A stretch of DNA of 64,000 bases from Sipunculus nudus. Taxonomy: Eukaryota > Annelida > Sipuncula > Golfingiida > Sipunculidae. The notes under the pieces are model-generated. The model saw nothing but the letters and a program-made list of their open reading frames with translations. It was not told the DNA's origin and did no database searches. Shown in pieces: positions 55,980 through 64,000 of the stretch (positions are counted from its first letter, which is position 1; each line of letters opens with the position of its first letter). The stretch lies in contig CM049318.1 in assembly GCA_026874595.1 (NCBI GenBank), forward strand, positions 23,872,456 to 23,936,455, given 5' to 3'. The position numbers and the translations under genes were made by a program.

Positions 55980-57110
55980 CGTATTAGTTTAGTACAGGTT
56001 AGTAATTACTTTAAATCTTAATTTATTATTAGTGTTAATTGGAATTATAAGCGTGATAAGCCTGCATTGAAATGACTGAGTTCAGAATCGATAGCCTCTT
56101 TAAACCTGTTCTTTTCTGTCAGGTCGGTGCTGTGCAATATACAATGTTATTCATCCTTTAGCAATAGCAGGCCTATAATAATTTAAGCTTTCCTGTCTGG
56201 TCTCCATGACGGACAAATAGATGGCTCGAGATTAGAATTATTTTAATTCCAAGAAAGATGAGTATTTTCAAAATATTCGTTCAGGTATTACGAGGAAGCA
56301 AATAATATGAGATATGAATGAAAATGATCACTCCTAAAACATTATATTCTTTATGTTGTATTATAACTTTTATGAATCAACATCATCAATGTCACAGAGA
56401 CACCCAAGAAAAAAAGCGTTGCAAAAATATCGGTTTGGAATTAAAGTCTGAGACAGCACATTCCGCCGTTTACTGACTTTACTGACTAGGTTGCTGGACC
56501 CAGCCCTCGCATGGTTAGTAATATCCTACTAAAATTAGAGTATTTTGGGGTTTAAAATAACTATACACTGTAGCGAAACACGTCCCTCTTGCCAAACAAA
56601 TCTGAAATTTAAGAATCTTGAAAGGACGCTGGCACCAGTGTACTTTCCCGAAGCTATATATGTATCCTTACAGTCGAGAATATGAGTATATACCCATATA
56701 TACTAAAAGTAATAAAAAGAATTATAGTATTGAAGTACTTCAAATTTCATAAAAAAAAGTACTTCATATTTCATGTCTCTCCTACTCCGGCTATGCCTAT
56801 TTATGTCTTTTGTAAGTTTCGGATAACAAAGGACTTATTCAAGATTGGGGTTCTCACTGACCAATGGAGGCAGCTCTCCAAATCACGTGACTGGCGTAAA
56901 AAATTAAGACAGCGGATTCAGAGAAGGGAGACCGTGGGAGACAGGGTGCTTTGTGTCCTGCAGTTATACATGGAGACACTTGCTTAATATATATTGTATA
57001 TGTAATAGATTTAATATGTAATAGCTCATTGTCAAATCATAAATGTACCTCACCTGATCTACAGTTTCAATGAAGCACTATGGACACATGGGTAAAAAAC
57101 TGTAATCTAA
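55980..57110. other. Unassigned region with one protein-like frame
   Basis: The 101-codon plus-strand frame at 56682-56987 ends in a basic, tryptophan-containing stretch (DQWRQLSKSRDWRKKLRQRI). It is discussed among the findings. Otherwise AT-rich and unremarkable. Confidence 0.35.
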
Positions 57111-57116
57111 GGAATG

Positions 57117-57449
57117 CAAGCTTCCGCAATGTGAGATTGCCTATTATGGGATGCTCCCCAACCCGTATTTGCATTCACTTATTCGGCAAATATTCCCAGG
57201 TTCATCCGTTCATAAGTGACTGTACATTAGTGAATAATTCTTGATAACATTAATTCCTCAAGCCAGATCATGTACCGGAACCGAACCGAGGTCTAACAGA
57301 TTCTCCATTGGCCTGTTAACTAAATGCGCTGAACATTTCAAGAGATTTCGTTCATGACTGCGTGAGTTATTTTGTGAGCAAACACACAAAACCTCATAAT
57401 TAAAAACACGCACACGAACAGTGATGAACGCATACCTTTTGGCGGAGGA
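57117..57449 (-). repeat. Dispersed repeat DR-A, copy 5
   Basis: Minus-strand copy from TTCCTCCGCCAAAAGG-type sequence at 57449 through AACTCACGCAGTCATGAAC and CACTTATGAACGGATGAACC to GCGGAAGCTTGCATTCC near 57117. It also keeps the empty site (GTTCATAAGTGACTG near 57208). Confidence 0.75.
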
Positions 57450-59477
57450 AACCAATGATAATATAATATATCATTCCATTATTTTAGTATAAAACCTGTT
57501 TTTTTTTCATTGTGGGTATTTTTAGGATATTATACCTAAATGGTACGGAATTCAGGCCTGTCGTAACTATAAAAAGAGAGAACATCGTCCTTTTTTCTAA
57601 TTTCTGGATATCTGAAACCACATTCATTTCGACTATTGATATTTATGGAAATATGATCGACCCGAATATGTAACTGTTTATGTAACATATTTCTTGAACC
57701 CTATACCACTCTCCTATATATAATCCATGATCTGATCTGCAATATTACTAGATATATACGATTTCCTATTCATGTCAACTTTACGAGGGAATGATAAAAT
57801 TTTGTATATAAATACCTATTATCTGATTCTCAATTTGCTTTGTAGATATATACGATTGCACACTCATATCAACTAAATAAGGGAATGTTATCTTACCAAT
57901 CACAGAGGACTTAATTTCCAAGTCGATGGTTTAATCAGATTCTTTTAATGTATCGACGGGAAAAGCAAGTCATTTCTTTACTTGTAAACAATTATAGTTC
58001 TATGAAACGGGGATCTTCTTGAGTCCATAATTTAAAGTAGCGGAATGTAAATTTATAAGTAATAATACCTTTGGATTAACCTTTTGTCACGCAGATTGTC
58101 GCGAGAATAACAGGTTAATACAGCATTCCATTCAGATTGGAAAAAATAAGCAATGATGTTTCAAAAGAAATAGAGGAAATTAATGGGAATATTCTGCTAG
58201 CATTAAACTGATTTTTTAAATAATTACTTTACCTGACATCTGAGTATCCTTCAGGTATTACCGATAATGAAACGTCTGTATTTTAGAGAACATCGTCCGC
58301 CTATAGACGTGGAACGGATTTTTTGACGCGTTTATTTTATAGATAATTAAACTTTCTCATCACGAATTCCAGTTCCTATAATACAAAAACTATCGGACAC
58401 CCGTTATAGATATTTTCCAAGGGGATGCTAAATAATTCACAAAGAACCATTGGAAATGGAATCATCAAACACTCACGACTTCGTTAAGAAAAAAATCACG
58501 TAGTCGGTTGGAAAATAACATGATCATAGAAATGAATTTCACAAAATAAGAGCACTTCGGAGTTAACAAAACAACCAGGCACGAATTATTGACCTTCAAG
58601 AAATCAAATGATATCTGCGATGAGAACCTATATGACAAACGATTCAGTGTATCATTGTAAATGCATCGCTCTTCAGAGCGGGCATGGGCTGTCGTGTCCG
58701 TCATCTTCAACAGTTCTTTTGGAATTTCTGATGGTAATGTACCCTAGTATCACGGGGGCAAGAAACGCACAAAGACCGGCCATTGGCATTATTCTGATGA
58801 AAAAATTAATTGAAGGGCTTTCGCCTCCTGTCTAGAGTGTGAATGAGAAATTTCTTTTTAAGGTTGTCCATTTATCTTCATCACGCCGTGTGCTCTCAAA
58901 AAGGGAACTGTCCGTGTTCATTCCGATGCCAAATTCAATGGAAATACTTCACTTCTAGACAATCACGTCAGGTGTCAATCATGTAACTTTATAGAGCCCA
59001 GTAGAGCTTTCCAAAGTCTTAAACACATGTATTGAGTAAATCGTTTTCTTTTCAAGATAACCACTCCAAAAATGAACTTTTCGATCATTCTCTGATACCT
59101 GTCCCCCACTTTGAGTTTTAGTGACTTGACGAACATCTATTCTTTTCGTGTTCGATTTTTAACCGACCTTCCATTATAGACGGCATTATCATTGGTTGAA
59201 TTTTGTATTCTCTGGAGAAATGTTATGGCTGTTGTTAATGATGCTTTGGTTATTGGTCTGTGCTCATGGGAACTTCTAAAGTGCTGTGCATTATCGAAAC
59301 CGGAAAAGGGTTATCTTGATTGTAAAGAGAGACAAATTTAGACTAAGTTGATAAAAATGAAAGTTAAATTATACCCACCTTAAGGGGCTATGTCGCCGAG
59401 TTTCAAGTCGGTGCTTGCTATCGCAGTTGCAATTTTTTAAGGCCAAACGATATCCTATCGTGAAAGTTCCACAAACC
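57450..59477. other. Unassigned AT-rich region
   Basis: Nothing recognised. Frames at 58465-58710 (-) and 58608-58835 (+) overlap and have no domain. Confidence 0.45.
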
Positions 59478-59693
59478 GACCCATATTCCGAGGTTGATTC
59501 GTGCATAAGTCAGTGGCGGATCCAGGGGGGGGGGGGGGGGGGAACGCGCGCCGCGGTGAGCTGTAACTTCTCTTATTTTATCTATTCCAAATTATTCGTA
59601 ATTAATTTTGTTTTTAGATATCTTTTTTCCTAGCAGTTATATTATTAATTTATCCACAGTGTATTCCATGTTTCTATACTTGGGGAGGGAGAC

Positions 59694-59777
59694 GACTCCT
59701 CGGCTTACACTCGAACTCACGACCTGTGCTCTGTTGAGTCCTGTGCGCTGCCTATAGACCACAGAAGCCGGTAAAAT
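59694..59777 (-). mobile_element. tRNA-derived SINE head, family S1, copy 2
   Basis: Minus strand: ACCGGCTTCTGTGGTCTATA, with an A-box-like TGGTCTATAGG and a B-box-like AGTTCGAGTG about 43 bases on, then AAGCCGAGGAG. It matches the head at 47778. It is nested in the hAT-like element, so either the SINE jumped in or it was carried as cargo. Confidence 0.6.
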
Positions 59778-60223
59778 GCAAATTTTAACATGCGACTTCA
59801 ACATATTCCATTATATTACCACGAGAATACATTTATAGATGTTATGGACGCGCATTTACACATCAACATGTTACAAACCATTGCTTGTTTGGACTTTCTA
59901 TTTAATATCCAAATTTTAAAGAAATATAATATTATGGCCAGCCACACGTGAATTCCCACCCTCTGAAGTTTGACTACGTAATGCAAAAATATTTGAGAGA
60001 ACAGTGGTTGAGAAACAGAAAATCCTCATATTTTTTGTAAAAGGTGCCTCAAAATGTCCTATTTACATTGCATATTTAAAAATTTTCTCAATATGGGAGC
60101 TGGGACACCCCCTCCTTAACCCTCCCCTCCCTGTACCTGTAATTAACTTTTCAAAAATAATATAAAAATATAGATATTTATATTTTTCATACGCTGAAAA
60201 TATACTAAGTATATAGAAATAAT

Positions 60224-60235
60224 ATATATATATAC

Positions 60236-60271
<36 letters not shown>
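60224..60271 (+). repeat. AT microsatellite
   Basis: Interrupted once by ACATTT; the longest pure run is about 34 bases. Confidence 0.95.
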
Positions 60272-60273
<2 letters not shown>

Positions 60274-60574
60274 GTAATATAATATTGCATGTATATAAAT
60301 TGCTGAAAACCCATCAAATGCTAAACCATAATTAGCGCCCCCTTGTTCTTGAAATATGGATCCGCCAATGCATAAGTATATGTACATTTGTGAATATTCA
60401 TTGATGAACTTCCTGAATCTAGATCATGTTCCGGATCCACACCAAAATCTAAACCATTCCGGAAATGCATTTAAAATTTCATGGGAGTCCGTGATTGCGT
60501 TTTGTTAGGTAGTGAACAAACATACACACACACACACACGTACGAGGATGCACGCAATAATTCATGGCGGAGAC

Positions 60575-63061
60575 AATAACAAACGCTGCATGTGGGTTTA
60601 TTACATGAACGGTTAATCTGTCTCTCTATCATTCTTTAACAGATCACTTAAAAACCTCACCGATAGCCCCTTATTTTCCGTTTTAATAAGACCAAGAAAA
60701 TATTAATATTATAATATTAATAATAATATCTACATACTATTAAGAATTGAATACATGTGCAATCAAGGAGATACGTTGTATTAAGTGTTCACTAGAAAAA
60801 AAAATTGGGAGCTGGAACGATAATATAATAGGAGGGTGCACGGATGGAAGATTCAGATTCACATGAAAGGCATATAATTATCATTTCTTTGCATATAATT
60901 ATCTTTGTTGTATGGAAAATTGTCAAAGGGCAAAACGTACCCACATCTGCTAATCTAATGAGCGAAAACCTTGGGTTCGATTGTTCGTTTATGGATACCA
61001 ATCGATAATAAGAGCATTGAGCTTTGGTCCGCTTACCGGGCAAGATTACATCAAGAACTAAGTTGTTCATTCCATACAGCCAGAACACAAACGAAACAAG
61101 AAAACGTATCCTGTTTTGGTGTTGGTTTGAACACCCCCCCCCCCCCACAAATTTACAAGAGTAGCGATTTTATCTAATAGCGAAGCTCGCCTGTATGCCA
61201 ATTATAAAACATGTTAGAAGCACATGTATAGTTTCCTACCCAAAAGCTTATATACATGTATAAATAAACATACACAATCCATATGCTAACAACACAGGAA
61301 CTTTAAACATTTAAAATAAAACAAATGAACGGCAAGAAATTTCCTATGTATTCTTAGTGAATATTTCATTTTTTACATATAAATATTACTTTATATAAAT
61401 TATTTTTGTTAGTACAGACAGGAGAGAGTTAACGTTGAGTTTCTGGTATCAGAGATTCCCAGACGTATTGTACGGTTAAATCGTTTTTATTGTCTTATAA
61501 AAGTAAATACTTGAGATAATATTTTATCATACAGAATCTTGTAAAATCTGCTTGATCACTTCGCGTTATAAGTTCCATAACTACATATACAACTGTTTGT
61601 TGAAACGATTTAGACGTCACGAGGTTTCATTTGTTGAGACGAATGTACAAAGTAACATGCAAGTAACTGTCATATTTATATTAATTAGATAAAACAGATG
61701 TATATTCTCTCTTGATAAACCGACTTAATTGCAATGATAAGTTCGTCACTAAAAGAAGGGCGATCTGGTAGCTGAAAGAAGCCCTGCAAAAAGTTCACAT
61801 AGACTAGACAAGGACTACTTACGAGCAATTTCTTTCATGCCCTGGATTAAGGGAGATTTTTTTATGGAACCAAATGCATCATGGGAAGGGAAAAAAAAAA
61901 ACAAAAGAATATGCCTCTTAAATGAAACAGAGAGTATGGGGGCGACGATATGCAGGGATTTCATTTAAAACAGGAAACAGAAATTCCATCTGATGGTTAA
62001 ACTACAACATAAAAAGAAAGTTAATCTCAGTGTTATTTGTAGCTGACACCGCGATTCAGGGTGAGATTAAAATATGTTGCTGAGGAAGGTAAAATCCGTT
62101 TAATTTAAATTGTAATCTTAATCTTCCCGTGCCTAATATTAAGAAGGTTTCATATGTTTTTGTTAGTCTGTAGTTGATATCCGCTATGTAGGTTTTCATG
62201 CTGACGGGCAAATTCAATCATAAAAACGGAGATATCTTAATGCATTTGTAAGTAAGAGATTATTTCTGCGGAGGAATATGTCAAATCAGAACAAAAGTTA
62301 TTGGTATTCTGGATCAGATACGGTTGGCATTTTCAGAGACACGTACTGGCACTTAATAAAGATTTTTTTTGTTCATAATAATCCTGCACCACACGGCTAT
62401 GGGGACAGAATAACTACGGCTCATGTCTTATTCGCCAAAACCATGAAAGTATAAGAATGTCTACCGGTTGGAACTTGACAGAGAGCACGTTATGAGAAAT
62501 GAATATAAAATAATCAGAATAATTCACTGGTATTCCAAACCAGGCCGCAGAATTTCTATGGGAATGGCCTTGTTTCAGGGAGTTAGGAGACATGTTCCAT
62601 TAATACATAACCTATTATCTAGTGGTTGAGAGATAATTTTGTCATTCAGATATTTTGTAGTTTTTTATTTGAATATTTTTCTCTATAATCTTTCAATTAT
62701 ACATTTAATATATAAAAAAATCTAGTATACGGTATGCATAAATCACTCATTGAATTATGATAAATCTGTATTATAGTATACTGTTATTTTTTTAATAAGG
62801 TATTTAAAATTGAGCAAAAGTTGCTTTCTTATATAGTTATAAAGAGTATATATACTTGACAAAATGAAGGACGAGTGAAAAAAACATGTTAACCCGGGAG
62901 GGATACTTTTAACACTTTGTCATAAGGGGACGGGTGGGGTGTATTGGTGAAGATTGAGCGGGGTTTCTTATTTTATGGGGGGGGGGGGGTCAGTTAGGAT
63001 GGTGGTTTGCACTTGGATTATCCCCCTCAAATTTCTCATGAAACAATAAAGACCCACGTCG
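60575..63061. other. Unassigned AT-rich region
   Basis: Contains a poly-C (61134-61146), a poly-G (about 62977-62989) and short AT runs. The 118-codon minus frame at 60792-61148 has no recognised domain and overlaps a plus-strand frame. Confidence 0.45.
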
Positions 63062-63520
63062 ATGTAGCCGTGAACGCACGACTCGATAGGTATTTATATT
63101 GGACTGTTAAGCCTATATTGAATCGCACCGGGGAAAGTAGTGCACAATTCATTAGTTCTCTGGCTATGATATCGTGGTAAAAAGCCGATAATCTTCACAT
63201 TAAGATGCAATAGCACAAAAGAATACAGATGAATTACAAACCAAACTAAAAATCTGTCTCTCTATATATGGTAAAGAGCTAAACTGGTTATTGTCCAGTA
63301 ACTCGTGCAAGCCATGCTTGTATTAATGCGGTCAGAAATTCAACAAACATGTGGAAGGATTTACCAATATGCTGACTTGAAATCCTTCCAATATGCTGAC
63401 TTAAAACGGATTTTATTCTGGAATATGGTAGGTGTTGTTAGAAAGTATACTAAATAAAGTTAACGATAGGCCTGTCAATTGACAGCGTACTTGGCCATCT
63501 TCATAGCGCCTTATAGTGTG
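63062..63520 (+). repeat. Dispersed repeat DR-B, copy 3
   Basis: Colinear with 48691-49175: AACTCGTGCAAGCCATGCTT, GTATTAATGCGGTCAGAAAT, CAACAAACATG, TTGACAGCGTAC, TGGCCATCTTCATAG and GCCTTATAGTG. A short internal direct repeat, CCAATATGCTGACTT, occurs at 63364 and 63388. The similarity may extend weakly past 63520. Confidence 0.75.
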
Positions 63521-63533
63521 GTATTTCTTGCAG

Positions 63534-63592
63534 GAGGTAAAGGCACTCAGGGGTGTCGCTGGGGTGTCTGCAAATGGCCCGATGGACGCAAG
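63534..63592 (+). CDS. Possible internal exon
   Basis: A 59-base segment bounded by a good acceptor (TATTTCTTGCAG, ending at 63533) and a consensus donor (GTATGT, starting at 63593). Taken in the frame that ends in phase 0, it reads GKGTQGCRWGVCKWPDGRK, a compact cysteine/tryptophan peptide with no stop. The other open frame continues into 63743. It lies next to DR-B, and DR-B copy 2 near 49200 shows weak similarity here, so it may simply be repeat sequence with chance splice motifs. No family assigned and no partner exon found. Confidence 0.22.
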
Positions 63593-63599
63593 GTATGTC

Positions 63600-64000
63600 T
63601 GGAGTACATATTTAAAGATGAGACATAGAAATAATGTTCATGTGGGTTATATCATCATCCTTGGTGGACAATGGATTTTGCAGGATTCTTTTAAAGCACC
63701 TTTGGTTGTTTCTGGTGTCAGAAAGAATATATCCTATGTATAATATATATTCTTTACCATTACTAAATATAGATTTATAAATTAATTAATATGTTAAGCT
63801 ATCATAGGCTTAGAAATTTGCTTCATTCCTTAAAACTAAATATACAAAAAAATATGAGTCTTTGAAAAGCGCTATTACATATATTTATGTGAGTGACATT
63901 TTATCATCTTCATGATGATATGACAATTACTTTCTTTGGAAGGAATACTTTGATAAATAATGCAAGGGCAACATGCCTTAGATAAAATATAAAACGTAGA
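63600..64000. other. Unassigned AT-rich end of window
   Basis: Nothing recognised. Confidence 0.5.

Larger units (their letters stand above)
59511..60369. mobile_element. hAT-like DNA element with 8-bp target duplication
   Basis: An 859-bp insertion inside a DR-A copy. It starts CAGTGGCGGATCCA and ends TGGATCCGCCAAT, inverted ends typical of hAT-type elements. GCATAAGT is present on both sides (59503-59510 and 60370-60377), an 8-bp duplication as expected for hAT. Uninterrupted DR-A copies at 55.0 and 57.2 kb have this octamer or its near match once. Near the left end is an 18-base poly-G (59525-59542); near the right, an AT array (60224-60271). There is no transposase frame, so it is non-autonomous. 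Confidence 0.85.
59478..60574 (-). repeat. Dispersed repeat DR-A, copy 6, split by a transposon
   Basis: The two parts are 59478-59510 and 60378-60574. Joined in order they match the other minus-strand copies: CCCATATTCCGAGGTTGA, then the insertion point at GCATAAGT, then CATTTGTGAATATTCA, CCGGATCCACACC and CATGGCGGAG. A CA microsatellite (60522-60540) sits at the position of the GT tract of other copies. Confidence 0.8.

Noticed and set aside
60792-61148. 118-codon minus-strand frame
   Set aside because: No recognisable domain, begins in a poly-C tract translated as glycines, and overlaps a plus-strand frame.

Overview
This window looks like non-coding, repeat-rich nuclear DNA of an animal, most likely a marine invertebrate and plausibly a mollusc. 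The case rests on AT-rich sequence, no dense operon-like coding, no open reading frame above about 140 codons, many microsatellites and homopolymers, and many small non-autonomous transposons, tRNA-derived SINE heads and decayed retroelements. No complete protein-coding gene is recognisable. Three short stretches look like possible exons, at 1973-2173 (-), 20654-20700 (+) and 63534-63592 (+). All are tentative.

Layout. 1-1.55 kb holds a large asymmetric inverted repeat (foldback type) rich in CACGG/CCGTG words. 3.6-4.56 kb has two copies of a terminal-inverted-repeat MITE, with relatives at 41.97 and 50.29 kb. 4.57-8.80 kb is a diverged tandem duplication with a unit of about 1.87 kb; its second unit carries a clean 465-bp insertion flanked by TTAA, and the first unit keeps the empty site. 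8.9 kb holds a solo LTR of a miniature LTR element. 10.8 kb is a 27-bp minisatellite. 12.3 kb has a second member of the TTAA family. 13.5-15.0 kb has a long AAT array and a pogo-like MITE beside an AT/GT array. 15.6 kb holds a CpG-rich MITE. 16.0-17.2 kb is a minus-strand LINE remnant, with a reverse transcriptase fragment and a TAAA tail. LTR-like repeats lie at 17.2-18.0 and 34.7-35.5 kb, with further MITEs at 18.8, 22.6 and 23.6 kb.

40.48-41.88 kb is the most informative stretch. A 939-bp mariner-like element with TA flanks and a decayed transposase is followed by a 416-bp miniature LTR retrotransposon (TRIM). The TRIM has two TG...CA LTRs, a primer binding site matching the 3' end of tRNA-Pro at 17 of 18 bases, a polypurine tract, and tRNA-type A and B box promoter motifs inside the LTRs. 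Other copies lie at 8.9 and 54.1 kb.

43.9 and 45.4-46.1 kb have small tandem and segmental duplications. 27.5, 48.7 and 63.1 kb share one dispersed family (DR-B); 5.2, 7.1, 28.7, 55.0, 57.1 and 59.5/60.4 kb share another (DR-A). The last DR-A copy is split by an 859-bp hAT-like element (59.5-60.4 kb) with an 8-bp target duplication, and related DR-A copies preserve the unoccupied site. That hAT-like element itself contains a tRNA-type SINE head. The remaining DNA is AT-rich sequence in which no gene or named element could be supported.
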